This document shows, one piece after another, positions 25,699 to 34,847 of a DNA stretch of 64,000 nucleotides (within the stretch, counting starts at the first letter, position 1; each line of letters starts with the position of its first letter). The stretch covers positions 1-64,000 of the forward strand of contig NZ_PDYY01000002.1 of NCBI RefSeq assembly GCF_002743255.1. Reading direction: 5' to 3'. Position numbers and translations under genes: made by a program. The stretch is from Sporosarcina sp. P2. Lineage in GTDB: Bacteria > Bacillota > Bacilli > Bacillales_A > Planococcaceae. Under the pieces are notes generated by a model. It searched no databases and had not been told where the DNA came from. It saw nothing but the letters and a program-made list of their open reading frames with translations.

Positions 25699-26889
25699 CT
25701 ATTTCTTCGTACATCCTTTTTTAATAATACCATCTCCGAAACGCTGCGTCAGACTCGACATCAATTGATCCATTTCGTATTCCTTTTGTTGCTGCTCAAA
25801 ATTATCGAATGTCAGTTGCTTGACCATTTCAGATCGTTCTATGACATTCGCCGCTGTAATGCCTAGCAAGCGAATGGGCTCGTAATCCCAATGTTGCTGG
25901 AATAATTGAATGGCTACTTCTGTAATATCTTCCTCAAGATAGATGGCTTGTTGGAGCGTTCTACTTCTTGTGGTATTTTGCCAGTCGGCATAGCGCATTT
26001 GAATACTGATAGTCATTCCGGCTAACCGTTTCGTTTCCAGTCGTGCCGCTACTCGTTTCGCAAGCCGTTCAAAAATCGGAATACAATCTTCTAGTTCTGT
26101 TAGATCAACAGGCAACGTAGTAGAACTACCGATGCTTTTACGTTCTTCCGCACTTTCGGGATCAACGGGTCGTGTATCGATTCCGTTTGCCCGTTGTTTA
26201 AGGCGCAAGCCATTTTTGCCAAGCAATGCTTCCAACGTGATTTTTTCGGCAGTAGCCAAGTCACCTATCGTTTTAATAGCTTTACTATGCAATTTCTCTT
26301 CCGTCCGTTTGCCAATGCCATGCATTTCAATGACGGGTAACGGCCACAACAGGTTCGGCACTTCGCGTTTACGTAAAATGGTAATACCCATTGGTTTTTT
26401 TAAATCAGATGCTGTTTTAGCAAGGAATTTATTCGGTGCAATTCCAATCGAACAAGGTAGATCCAGTTCTGCTAAAATTCGCATTTGAATTTCTCGTGCC
26501 AAGTCATACGCACGTGTCAATCCACCAATATCGGTCGTATCGATATACGCTTCATCAATGGAAACAGGTTCGACCCATTCGGTATAGCTTCGCAAAATAT
26601 CAAAAACCGAATTTGACATTTGTCTGTATAAGTCATGCCTTGGCGGAACGATCGTTAAATGCGGACAGAGTCGTTTAGCTTCTCCTACCGTCATCGTCGT
26701 GTAAACGCCAAATGCCCTTGCCTCATATGAACAGGTTACGAGAATTCCTCTGCGTTCTTTCGGGTTGCCCGCGACCGCCAGAGGGATTCCTTTTAATGAA
26801 GGATTCGCAGCTTGTTCAACTGAGGCAAAGAAGCTGTTCATATCAAGATGCATAATGACTCGTGGATTAGAGATGATCGGACCCGTCAT
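25699..26889 (-). CDS. dinB: DNA polymerase IV (Y family)
   Basis: 396 residues. MHLDMNSFFASVEQAANPSL and VEPVSIDEAYIDTTDI carry the catalytic acidic residues of Y-family polymerases; IGIAPNKFLAKTASDLKKP is the conserved palm segment. The C-terminus has the little-finger domain, but it lacks an obvious beta-clamp motif beyond QLTFDNFEQ. It performs translesion synthesis opposite damaged bases. It corresponds in position to B. subtilis polYB/yqjH. Confidence 0.95.
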   Translation of the reverse strand: MTGPIISNPRVIMHLDMNSFFASVEQAANPSLKGIPLAVAGNPKERRGILVTCSYEARAFGVYTTMTVGEAKRLCPHLTIVPPRHDLYRQMSNSVFDILRSYTEWVEPVSIDEAYIDTTDIGGLTRAYDLAREIQMRILAELDLPCSIGIAPNKFLAKTASDLKKPMGITILRKREVPNLLWPLPVIEMHGIGKRTEEKLHSKAIKTIGDLATAEKITLEALLGKNGLRLKQRANGIDTRPVDPESAEERKSIGSSTTLPVDLTELEDCIPIFERLAKRVAARLETKRLAGMTISIQMRYADWQNTTRSRTLQQAIYLEEDITEVAIQLFQQHWDYEPIRLLGITAANVIERSEMVKQLTFDNFEQQQKEYEMDQLMSSLTQRFGDGIIKKGCTKK

Positions 26890-26931
26890 ATCAACACCTA
26901 TCTTTCCCAGGAAATAATTATGTAATAGGAA

Positions 26932-26963
26932 AAAGCGGCAAACCGACTTCAGTCTGCCACTCT
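26932..26963 (-). terminator. Terminator between cheW and dinB
   Basis: On the minus strand GGCAGACT pairs with AGTC and TTGCC (one bulge), followed by CTTTTTC. Confidence 0.65.
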
Positions 26964-26997
26964 TTCCATTTTATCAAATGTATGTTCTTTTTGCCTA

Positions 26998-27462
26998 CTA
27001 ATTTGATTGCTGTTGTTCTTTCATATAACTAGAGATTTCATCCATGCCGTGGAGTGAATCCGTCATGATATTCGGATCGATGACAGTCACTACACGGTCG
27101 TCTAGATTCGCTACTGTTACGAAGTAAGGCGTTTTGGAATACGCTTTTAACGCAGTAGATGTTAACCGTTCTTCTGGCAATTCAAGGATTTCTTTTGCAT
27201 CTAGCACGAGTAAACCAACTTCCAACTGATCCGTTTTCACGACCACTACATGGGATTCAATATCTCGTGGTGTCGCCTGATGATACAGGATCTGACTTAA
27301 ATCCAGTATAGGCACTAGCTCGCCACGGGATTTCATCAGCCCAAGTAAATACGTTGGAAGGTGAGGAATCGGTGTGACGTACTCCAGTTTCTCGATGGAT
27401 ATCACCGATTCAACAGGAAGTGCATATTCTTCATTGCCTGTACGCACAATCACAGTTTGCAT
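26998..27462 (-). CDS. cheW: CheW-like chemotaxis coupling protein
   Basis: 154 residues, starting MQTVIVRTGNEEYALPVESVISIEK with AGAAGG seven bases upstream. The CheW domain pattern follows: TPIPHLPTYLLGLMKSRGELVPILDLSQIL, then VVVKTDQLEVGLLVL and a C-terminal helix. CheW bridges chemoreceptors to the CheA kinase. It stands alone here, away from any other chemotaxis gene, at a place where B. subtilis has none. Confidence 0.9.
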   Translation of the reverse strand: MQTVIVRTGNEEYALPVESVISIEKLEYVTPIPHLPTYLLGLMKSRGELVPILDLSQILYHQATPRDIESHVVVVKTDQLEVGLLVLDAKEILELPEERLTSTALKAYSKTPYFVTVANLDDRVVTVIDPNIMTDSLHGMDEISSYMKEQQQSN

Positions 27463-27498
27463 AGTTATACCTTCTTTCAAGGCTCTTTGTTGAGACTG

Positions 27499-28623
27499 TT
27501 ACACTGTGTGGATTGCCTGACCGACAATCTCAAGTACTAATTCCGTCAGCTTTTCCAGCTCTTTTACCGGCATGCGTTCGTTTTTCGTATGAATCTCTTC
27601 ATACCCAACAGACAATGTCACAGTAGGAACGCCCATACCGTTGAAGACGTTGCCGTCACTTCCGCCACCGCTCGTCATGATCTTCGGCTCACGTCCTACG
27701 TTGCGGATTGACTTCATCGCGACTTGCACGACTTCTTCGTCATCTCCAATTGAGAAACCAGGATACATGAGTTCTGTTGTCGTCTCAGCTTTGCCACCTA
27801 AAGATTTAGAAGTCGTAGCAAATTTCTCGACCATTAAGTCGATTTGTTTCTTCATTTTATCAGGATTGATTGAACGAACTTCCGATAAAATGAAAGCCTC
27901 TTCACAAACGATATTCGTTGCTTTACCGCCTTCAAAACGACCGATATTCGCAGTCGTCTCTTCATCTATTCGGCCAAGTTTCATGCCCGAAATAGATTTA
28001 GCGGCGAGTGTGATCGCAGAAATTCCTTTTTCAGGGGCAACGCCGGCGTGAGCCGTTTTCCCATAGATGGTTGTCCATAATTTTGATTGGTAAGGGGCCG
28101 CTGTAACAATACCGCCTACTTCCCCGTCGCTATCGATCGCGAAGCCATACTTCGCTTGTAGGTGGTCAGGATTCATCGCTTTCGCGCCTACTAATCCACT
28201 TTCTTCACCAGCAGTAATAATGAACTGGATCGGACCATGCGGCTTGTCTGACTCTTGGATCACTTTCGCCATCTCAAGTAAAGCCGCAATTCCTGCTTTA
28301 TCGTCGGCACCTAAAATCGTCGTGCCGTCACTGTAGATATAGCCATCTTCTTTGACGATTGGCTGAATGGATCGTCCTGGAACTACCGTATCCATATGAC
28401 ATGTGAAGAAGATCGGATCCGCGTCAGCTACTGTACTTGGCAAGTTGGCAATTAAATTGCCCGCTCCATGTCCTGTCTTCTCCGCTGTATCATCTTCCGT
28501 TACGTCAAAACCCAGTTCCTGCAATTTTTTCGTAAGAATATCTGCAATATTTCGTTCGTTTTTAGTTTCAGAATCAATTTTTACTAACTCCAAAAATTCT
28601 TGAAGTAATCGTTGTGTATTCAA
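27499..28623 (-). CDS. yqjE: PepT-like M20 metallopeptidase
   Basis: 374 residues. M20 landmarks: TCHMDTVVPG (His, Asp zinc ligands), ILGADDKAGIAALLEM (bridging Asp), ITAGEESGLVGAKAM (catalytic Glu), and a dimerisation domain SKLWTTIYGKTAHAGVAPEKGISA. The C-terminal His ligand lies in YEEIHTKNERM. It resembles B. subtilis YqjE and cleaves small peptides or acyl-amino acids. It directly follows the carboxylase beta gene, as in B. subtilis. Confidence 0.92.
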   Translation of the reverse strand: MNTQRLLQEFLELVKIDSETKNERNIADILTKKLQELGFDVTEDDTAEKTGHGAGNLIANLPSTVADADPIFFTCHMDTVVPGRSIQPIVKEDGYIYSDGTTILGADDKAGIAALLEMAKVIQESDKPHGPIQFIITAGEESGLVGAKAMNPDHLQAKYGFAIDSDGEVGGIVTAAPYQSKLWTTIYGKTAHAGVAPEKGISAITLAAKSISGMKLGRIDEETTANIGRFEGGKATNIVCEEAFILSEVRSINPDKMKKQIDLMVEKFATTSKSLGGKAETTTELMYPGFSIGDDEEVVQVAMKSIRNVGREPKIMTSGGGSDGNVFNGMGVPTVTLSVGYEEIHTKNERMPVKELEKLTELVLEIVGQAIHTV

Positions 28624-28641
28624 GATGAAAGACTCCTTTGA

Positions 28642-30189
28642 TTATAGAGGTATGTTGCCGTGCTTTTTCTTCGGACGATCTTCGTGCTTATTGCGCATCA
28701 TTTCAAGTCCTTGAAGCAATTTAATACGCGTTTCGCGTGGGTCAATGACATCGTCGATCATGCCGTGTGAAGCGGCAACGTATGGATTCGCAAACTTTTC
28801 ACGGTATTCTTCGATTTTTGCTGTACGAGTTGCTTCCGGGTTTTCACTGTTTGCGATATCGCGTGCGAAGATGATATTCGCCGCACCTTCAGCACCCATT
28901 ACGGCTACTTCTGCGTTTGGCCAAGCGAAGACGAGGTCAGCACCGATTGATTTAGAGTTCAGGGCTACGTATGCACCACCAAAAGCTTTACGCAAGATTA
29001 GAGTGATTTTTGGTACAGTTGCTTCCGAGTATGCATACAAAATCTTCGCTCCGTGACGAATGATTCCACCGTGCTCTTGCTTGATTCCTAGGAAGAATCC
29101 TGTAACATCTTCAAATGTGATCAATGGAATATTGAATGAGTCACAAGTACGAATGAAACGTGCAATTTTATCAGAAGAGTTAATGTCTAGTCCACCCGCC
29201 ATTACTTTTGGCTGGTTACAAACAAATCCAACTGTCTCACCTTTCATGCGCGCATAGCCAACTACCGCGTTCTTTGCGAATTCAGGCTGAATTTCGAAGA
29301 ATGATCCTTCATCCACTACTTGCTCCAATACTTTTCGTACGTCATATGGACGAATTGTTTCGTAAGGTACTGTATCCGCTAAATCTGGACGATAATCATC
29401 TTGTTCTTCAAATGGCTGAACAGGTGTCTTTTCTGTGTTATTCTGTGGCAAATATGTCAATAATTCACGTGTTTTTTCCAATACTTCTTCTTCACTTGCC
29501 CCACGAAGATGCGCATTACCACTGATCGTGTTGTGAACTTTCGCGCCACCCAGATCTTCAGAAGTAATTTTCTCACCTGTAACCGTTTCAATTACTTTTG
29601 GTCCTGTGATGAACATCTGGCTCGTTTTATCCGTCATAATGACGAAATCTGTGATCGCTGGCGAATACACCGCGCCACCTGCACAAGGCCCGAGGATAAC
29701 AGAAATTTGTGGAATGACTCCGGAATAGATCGCGTTACGGTAGAAAATTTCACCGTAGCCGTCAAGAGATAATACACCTTCCTGGATACGTGCGCCACCT
29801 GAATCGTTAAGACCGATGAATGGAGCACCGTTTTTCGCAGCCAAATCCATCACATTGGCAATTTTCATTGCGTGCATTTCACCTAGCGCTCCACCAAATA
29901 CGGTGAAGTCTTGAGAGAATAAATAGACAGAACGTCCGTGGATTTTACCGTAACCGGTTACAACACCGTCTCCAGGTCCTTCTAGCTTGTCCATGCCGAA
30001 ATCACGTGTACGATGAACAACGAATGGATTCAACTCTACGAAAGTACCTTCATCAAGTAGTATGTCAATACGCTCACGTGCAGTAAGTTTACCTTTTTCG
30101 TGTTGCTTCATGATTCGCTCATCGCCGCCACCCAACTCGATTTCGCGTTTCTTATCGTACAGTTCATTAATTTTATCGTAAATGTTCAT
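28642..30189 (-). CDS. yqjD: Acyl-CoA carboxylase beta subunit (propionyl-CoA type)
   Basis: 515 residues, the usual carboxyltransferase size. GGGDERIMKQHEKGKLTARERIDILLDEGTF opens the domain, and FIGLNDSGGARIQEGVLSLDGYG and FVCNQPKVMAGGLDINSSDKIARFIR are the N- and C-half carboxyltransferase signatures. Context with epimerase and mutase indicates propionyl-CoA as substrate, making methylmalonyl-CoA. The biotin carboxylase and biotin carrier subunits are not next to it; accB-accC at 58-60 kb are the nearest and belong to fatty-acid synthesis. A second set may lie outside. Confidence 0.9.
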   Translation of the reverse strand: MNIYDKINELYDKKREIELGGGDERIMKQHEKGKLTARERIDILLDEGTFVELNPFVVHRTRDFGMDKLEGPGDGVVTGYGKIHGRSVYLFSQDFTVFGGALGEMHAMKIANVMDLAAKNGAPFIGLNDSGGARIQEGVLSLDGYGEIFYRNAIYSGVIPQISVILGPCAGGAVYSPAITDFVIMTDKTSQMFITGPKVIETVTGEKITSEDLGGAKVHNTISGNAHLRGASEEEVLEKTRELLTYLPQNNTEKTPVQPFEEQDDYRPDLADTVPYETIRPYDVRKVLEQVVDEGSFFEIQPEFAKNAVVGYARMKGETVGFVCNQPKVMAGGLDINSSDKIARFIRTCDSFNIPLITFEDVTGFFLGIKQEHGGIIRHGAKILYAYSEATVPKITLILRKAFGGAYVALNSKSIGADLVFAWPNAEVAVMGAEGAANIIFARDIANSENPEATRTAKIEEYREKFANPYVAASHGMIDDVIDPRETRIKLLQGLEMMRNKHEDRPKKKHGNIPL

Positions 30190-30600
30190 CTAGTTTTCCC
30201 CCTTGGTCTTTTCACATAATTCATAGAGCACGCCGTACGATGATTTGGGATGCAGAAATGCCACTTCTGCTCCACCAGCACCTGGTTTAGGTTGATCTGA
30301 AAGTAGTTGAACGCCCTTCTCTTCCAATTCCTTCATTCTTGAACGAATATCCGTTACACCAAAAGCGATATGGTGAACCCCTTCACCGCGTTTTTCAATA
30401 AACTTCGCAATGGGACTTGTCTCCGTCATCGGTTCAAGTAACTCGATCTTGACGTTATGTGCATCAATGAACGCCACTTTAACCCCTTGGCTAGCAACTT
30501 CTTCAATAGCTATAACTGTCAATCCGAGTGTATCTATGTAATAATTAACTGATTCATCTATACTTTTTACAGCAATCCCTATATGATCTACCTTGTTCAT
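30190..30600 (-). CDS. mce: Methylmalonyl-CoA epimerase
   Basis: 136 residues, VDHIGIAVKSIDESVNYYIDTLGL, a vicinal-oxygen-chelate fold with metal ligands His in VDHIGI, His in VHHIAFGVTDI and Glu near the C-terminus. It interconverts (S)- and (R)-methylmalonyl-CoA. The ATG at 30600 has AAAGGGGAATG upstream; the longer ORF reaching 30744 lies over the prli42 promoter. Its stop codon directly touches the ATG of the carboxylase gene. Confidence 0.92.
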   Translation of the reverse strand: MNKVDHIGIAVKSIDESVNYYIDTLGLTVIAIEEVASQGVKVAFIDAHNVKIELLEPMTETSPIAKFIEKRGEGVHHIAFGVTDIRSRMKELEEKGVQLLSDQPKPGAGGAEVAFLHPKSSYGVLYELCEKTKGEN

Positions 30601-30656
30601 AGCACATTCCCCTTTTACTATGTTTCTACTATATGAACACATACCAGCCATTCCAG

Positions 30657-30684
30657 TTGTGAAAATCCTTATTTCTGTTAAAAT
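30657..30684 (+). promoter_or_regulatory. SigA-type promoter of prli42
   Basis: TTGTGA (30657-30662) and TAAAAT (30679-30684) are separated by 16 bases on the plus strand, about 40 bases before the prli42 ATG. Confidence 0.6.
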
Positions 30685-30723
30685 AGAATTAAACCCATTC
30701 CAACGTGTAAGGAGCTTTGCTGC

Positions 30724-30819
30724 ATGAGTAATAAAAAAATTCAAAAAACAGTGGTCTACTTGATGATCGTCGCCATGATCGCATCTACTATGGTCATGGG
30801 TCTCAGCATGTTCTTATAA
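30724..30819 (+). CDS. prli42: Stressosome-associated membrane mini-protein Prli42
   Basis: 31 residues: MSNKKIQKTVVYLMIVAMIA then STMVMGLSMFL. The basic MSNKK(I/M)QK head followed by one membrane helix is the Prli42 signature of Listeria and Bacilli, where the protein tethers the stressosome to the membrane. AAGGAG precedes the ATG at nine bases. It is divergent from mce, in the conserved position near yqjC, and has its own promoter and terminator. It is too short for ordinary ORF cut-offs. Confidence 0.93.
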   Translation: MSNKKIQKTVVYLMIVAMIASTMVMGLSMFL

Positions 30820-30827
30820 TGTAAATG

Positions 30828-30863
30828 ACAGTTCGCATATGAAAATATGCGAACTGTTTTTTA
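30828..30863 (+). terminator. Terminator of prli42
   Basis: ACAGTTCGCATAT and ATATGCGAACTGT form a perfect 13-base stem with a GAAA loop, followed by TTTTTTA. Confidence 0.95.
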
Positions 30864-30873
30864 TTGCCTTCTA

Positions 30874-31047
30874 GCTTCAGGACCCCAAGCGTCTGTCGAG
30901 ACTAGACGGCGCATTCCGCTTTAGTAACATCTAGCTACATGCGCCAGTCTCTCGGATCGCTTCGGTCCTGATTCAAAAGGCAAGTTCGGCCTTTTGCTTC
31001 AGGACCTCCAGCGTCTGTCGAGACTAGACGGCGCATTCCGCTTTAGT
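30874..31047. repeat. Duplicated 52-base repeat element around a hairpin
   Basis: A 52-base unit occurs at 30874-30925 and 30996-31047 with one difference (GGACCCC versus GGACCTCC region). Each contains CGTCT...AGACG. Between them TCAGGACC and GGTCCTGA pair, and AAAAGGCaagttcgGCCTTTT forms a hairpin. This resembles the interspersed intergenic repeats common in Bacillales. It lies between the prli42 terminator and the end of brxB. Confidence 0.85.
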
Positions 31048-31050
31048 TTA

Positions 31051-31491
31051 TTACAGTTCTTCGCAGTGCTCTTCAAATTGTTCCTGAAGATTCACGACAA
31101 CTGACATCGGGTCATGTCCTTCGATTTCAAAACGTCCTACTTCACCAATTAGTTTGCCGTCTTTTAGCAAAGCGAATGATGGAGAAGATGGAATGTGATC
31201 TTCACCGAAGTGCATACGTGCTTGTGCAGTTGCTTCTTTATCTTGTCCAGCAAATACTGTTACCAAGTGGTCCGGACGCTTGTCATAATGTACTGCGTGT
31301 GCAGCTGCTGGACGAGCGATTCCGCCAGCGCATCCACAAACGGAGTTAACCATGACTAATGTCGTACCAGGTTGCTTGAATGCTTCCTCTACGTCCTCAG
31401 GTGTTTTCAACTGCTTGTAGCCGCTCGCTTCCATTTCGGATCTCGCTTGGTTCGTCATATCGTTCATGTAAAAATCAAAGTTCATAGTCAT
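31051..31491 (-). CDS. brxB: Bacilliredoxin BrxB (YqiW family)
   Basis: 146 residues. The bacilliredoxin CGC motif is in [20 protein letters not shown]; the surrounding thioredoxin-fold pattern matches YphP/YqiW. The family removes bacillithiol from bacillithiolated proteins in the cytosol. GGAGATATTGTAAA precedes the ATG. The stop lies four bases from the downstream repeat. Position between the mutase and carboxylase blocks matches yqiW in B. subtilis. Confidence 0.95.
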   Translation of the reverse strand: MTMNFDFYMNDMTNQARSEMEASGYKQLKTPEDVEEAFKQPGTTLVMVNSVCGCAGGIARPAAAHAVHYDKRPDHLVTVFAGQDKEATAQARMHFGEDHIPSSPSFALLKDGKLIGEVGRFEIEGHDPMSVVVNLQEQFEEHCEEL

Positions 31492-31608
31492 TTTACAATA
31501 TCTCCTCTCTCATACTCTATAATTGTGATGGTCTCTTCAGTTTCGCTTTAACACTTCCCTGGTACTAATTAGACTATCCTCTTCAATCATAGCATATCCC
31601 TACAGGAA

Positions 31609-32694
31609 TTAAGAAGAAAACAATCGGTCAATTGCTCCAGTTACAGTTAAATGACCGTCGAGCAATTCTTCCTCAAGTGCCTTCACCTGCGTTTTTCGTC
31701 CTTGCTCCGAGAAAAATGAATCAATCAAGTGATCACGGATCATCGCATGGAACCAATCGCGTGTCTGATGCTGACGTCTTGTGTCCCAATGATTCTTATC
31801 TTTCATTTCTTTCTCAAACTCCAAAACCGTTTCCCATACCGCTTCCAAGCCGGTCTTTTCTATAGAAGAAACCGGTTGTACTCTGGACGTCCATTCAGGC
31901 GAAGCAGGTTGCAGCATGTGCATAATTCGTGTATATTCACGCACCGTTTTCTTGACTAGCGGTTTATTAGCACCGTCATTCTTATGCACGACAATACCAT
32001 CCGTCAGTTCCATGATGCCCTTTTTCATTCCTTGTAGTTCGTCACCAGCACCAGTCAGCACTAGCAATAAGAAATAATCGACCATTCCACGTACAATCGT
32101 TTCGCCTTGGCCAACCCCTACGGTTTCAATCAAAATGACGTCGTATCCTGCCGCTTCACAAAGTAGCATCGTTTCGCGAGATTTCTTATGCACACCACCA
32201 AGAGTACCAGCTGACGGAGATGGACGGATAAACGCATTCTTATGCCGCGCCAACTCCTCCATACGGGTCTTGTCTCCTAAAATACTCCCGCCAGTCAACG
32301 TTGAGCTCGGGTCAATCGCGAGCACCGCCACTTTATGGCCCATATCCGCAAGCATTAGACCGAACGCCTCGATAAACGTACTTTTCCCTGCACCCGGAAC
32401 ACCTGTAATACCAATTCGGATACAGTTGCCCGTTTTCGGCAGAAGGCTAGTCAACACTTCCTGACCGACCTTCTTATCGCTAGGCTTTGTACTTTCAAGC
32501 AACGTTATACCACGCGCTAAATACAAGCGAGAACCATTTTCTATTTCCTGTTGCAATACATCCAAGTTTTTATGAGATGGATCTTTTTTAACAAAGCGTT
32601 TACGTGAAGAGGCAACAAATCCGTCATGTGTGGATTCTATTCCGCGCATCACATGCATGGCTGATTCATCTCGTCCGTTTTGTTTTTCTGTCAA
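31609..32694 (-). CDS. meaB: Methylmalonyl-CoA mutase-associated GTPase MeaB
   Basis: 361 residues from TTG at 32694, whose TTGA overlaps the mutB stop. Walker [10 protein letters not shown] lies at residues 98-106, followed by [23 protein letters not shown] and ETVGVGQGE (switch region), characteristic of MeaB/ArgK. MeaB is the chaperone that loads adenosylcobalamin into methylmalonyl-CoA mutase and protects it from inactivation. Third gene of mutA-mutB-meaB. Confidence 0.95.
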   Translation of the reverse strand: MTEKQNGRDESAMHVMRGIESTHDGFVASSRKRFVKKDPSHKNLDVLQQEIENGSRLYLARGITLLESTKPSDKKVGQEVLTSLLPKTGNCIRIGITGVPGAGKSTFIEAFGLMLADMGHKVAVLAIDPSSTLTGGSILGDKTRMEELARHKNAFIRPSPSAGTLGGVHKKSRETMLLCEAAGYDVILIETVGVGQGETIVRGMVDYFLLLVLTGAGDELQGMKKGIMELTDGIVVHKNDGANKPLVKKTVREYTRIMHMLQPASPEWTSRVQPVSSIEKTGLEAVWETVLEFEKEMKDKNHWDTRRQHQTRDWFHAMIRDHLIDSFFSEQGRKTQVKALEEELLDGHLTVTGAIDRLFSS

Positions 32695-34847
32695 CCCGTC
32701 ACTTCCTCATAGCCGAGCTGTCGGTAAATTTCCTCAATGACTTTTTGAGCCGCCACTGGAATGACTGTACCCGGACCAAAGATTGCAGCTGCACCATTCT
32801 TGCGCAAGAAATCGTAATCTTGTGCAGGAATCACGCCACCTACTACGACTAAAATATCTTCACGATTGATTTTCTTTAACTCTTCACGCAATGTGGGCAC
32901 CAATGTTTTATGACCTGCCGCCAGTGAACTTACCCCAATGACATGCACATCATTTTCCGCCGCCTGCAAAGCTGTCTCTTCAGGTGTCTGGAATAAAGGA
33001 CCGATATCCACGTCGAAGCCCAAATCAGCGAATGAAGATGCGATGACTTTCGCTCCACGGTCATGTCCGTCCTGACCCATCTTCGCAACTAAAATACGTG
33101 GACGACGCCCTTCATTTTCCAAGAACTCATCTGTCATATCTTTCACTTCTTGAATCTCTTCTTCATTTGAGAAGTTTGAGCTATATACACCACTCACTGA
33201 ACGGATCACCGCCTTATGTCTACCGGATACCGATTCAATCGCATCCGAAATCTCACCGATTGTTGCGCGCGCTCTTGCGGCGTCAACTGCCAAGGCAAGC
33301 AAGTTCCCTTCGCCACTCTTAGCCGCTTCCGTGATTGCTGTAAGAGTAGCTTGAACTACATTCTCATCACGCTTGTCTTTCATATCGTGGATGCGGTCAA
33401 TTTGCTTCTGACGTACCATCGTATTGTCGATATCCAGAATATCTATCGCATCTTCGGTATCCAAACGATACTTATTGACGCCGACAATCGTTTCCGCTTT
33501 CGAATCGATTTTCGCCTGGCGCTTAGCCGCTGCTTCTTCAATTTTCATTTTCGGCAAGCCTGTTTCAATCGCTTCTGCCATGCCACCAAGTGATTCGATT
33601 TCACCAATTAATTCCCATGCTTTCTCCATTAACTCTTCTGTTAATTTTTCTACATAGTATGAACCGCCCCAAGGATCAATCACTTTCGTCATCATCGTCT
33701 CTTCTTGTAAGAACAATTGTGTATTCCGTGCAATACGAGCCGAGAAATCTGTCGGTAACGCGATCGCTTCATCCAATGCGTTGGTGTGTAGTGATTGCGT
33801 GTGACCCATGGATGATGCATTTGCTTCAACTAATGTGCGGGTTACGTTGTTAAATGGATCTTGCTCCGTCAAACTCCAGCCTGACGTTTGGGAGTGCGTA
33901 CGTAATGCAAGTGTCTTTGGGTTCTTCGGTTCAAACGACTGCATCATCTGCGCCCAGATCTTCCGTGCCGCCCTCATTTTCGCTATTTCCATATAGTAGT
34001 TCATACCGATCGCCCAGAAGAAGGACAACCGAGGTGCGAATGAATCGATATCGATACCCGCCTTCAAACCTGTACGAACATATTCCAAACCATCAGCAAG
34101 TGTATACGCAAGCTCGATATCCGCAGTCGCGCCCGCTTCTTGCATGTGATAACCCGAGATGGAAATCGAGTTGAATTTCGGCATATTTTCAGACGTGTAC
34201 GAGAAAATATCCGCAATGATTCGCATCGACATCGCCGGTGGGAAGATATACGTGTTCCGAACCATATACTCTTTCAAAATATCATTCTGAATCGTACCAG
34301 AAAGTTTCTCAGGACGTACACCGGACTCTTCAGCCGCTACGATATAAAATGCCATAATCGGCAATACCGCACCATTCATTGTCATCGATACCGACATTTG
34401 ATCGAGAGGAATACCCGCGAATAAAATCTTCATATCTTCAATGGAGTCAATCGCAACCCCCGCTTTCCCTACGTCACCTGTTACACGCGGATGATCGGAG
34501 TCGTAACCGCGGTGAGTCGCAAGGTCGAACGCTACTGAAAGTCCTTTTTGCCCCATCGCCAAGTTCCGTCGGTAAAATGCGTTACTCTCTTCCGCTGTAG
34601 AAAATCCAGCATACTGACGAACTGTCCAAGGACGCGCTACGTACATCGTCGGATACGGTCCACGCGTGTTCGGCGCGATGCCTGGGAAGTCTTTCAAATG
34701 CTCCGTGTTTTCAATATCTTTTGCTGTATAGATGGGCGCTACATCGATTCCTTCATTCGTTAAAAAATTCTCTTTTGACGATGTTTGCTGTGAGAGTTCA
34801 TTGAGTGATTGCTCTATATTCACTTTACGGAAATCGGGTTTACTCAA
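32691..34847 (-). CDS. mutB: Methylmalonyl-CoA mutase, large subunit
   Basis: 718 residues. The TIM-barrel substrate domain starts [27 protein letters not shown], and the C-terminal B12-binding domain has DGHDRG ([17 protein letters not shown], near residue 600) with the cobalt-ligating His. It isomerises (R)-methylmalonyl-CoA to succinyl-CoA. It overlaps mutA by eight bases and meaB by four, a tightly coupled operon. A cobalamin supply is required; no B12 riboswitch is visible in the window. Confidence 0.96.
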   Translation of the reverse strand: MSKPDFRKVNIEQSLNELSQQTSSKENFLTNEGIDVAPIYTAKDIENTEHLKDFPGIAPNTRGPYPTMYVARPWTVRQYAGFSTAEESNAFYRRNLAMGQKGLSVAFDLATHRGYDSDHPRVTGDVGKAGVAIDSIEDMKILFAGIPLDQMSVSMTMNGAVLPIMAFYIVAAEESGVRPEKLSGTIQNDILKEYMVRNTYIFPPAMSMRIIADIFSYTSENMPKFNSISISGYHMQEAGATADIELAYTLADGLEYVRTGLKAGIDIDSFAPRLSFFWAIGMNYYMEIAKMRAARKIWAQMMQSFEPKNPKTLALRTHSQTSGWSLTEQDPFNNVTRTLVEANASSMGHTQSLHTNALDEAIALPTDFSARIARNTQLFLQEETMMTKVIDPWGGSYYVEKLTEELMEKAWELIGEIESLGGMAEAIETGLPKMKIEEAAAKRQAKIDSKAETIVGVNKYRLDTEDAIDILDIDNTMVRQKQIDRIHDMKDKRDENVVQATLTAITEAAKSGEGNLLALAVDAARARATIGEISDAIESVSGRHKAVIRSVSGVYSSNFSNEEEIQEVKDMTDEFLENEGRRPRILVAKMGQDGHDRGAKVIASSFADLGFDVDIGPLFQTPEETALQAAENDVHVIGVSSLAAGHKTLVPTLREELKKINREDILVVVGGVIPAQDYDFLRKNGAAAIFGPGTVIPVAAQKVIEEIYRQLGYEEVTG

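Noticed and set aside
30601..30744. Extended N-terminus of methylmalonyl-CoA epimerase
   Set aside because: The region contains the prli42 promoter and start on the other strand, and a good ribosome site supports the ATG at 30600.
31492..31608. FapR-like operator upstream of brxB (GGTACTAATTAG)
   Set aside because: Only one half matches the TTAGTACC...GGTACTAA palindrome; no support from gene context.
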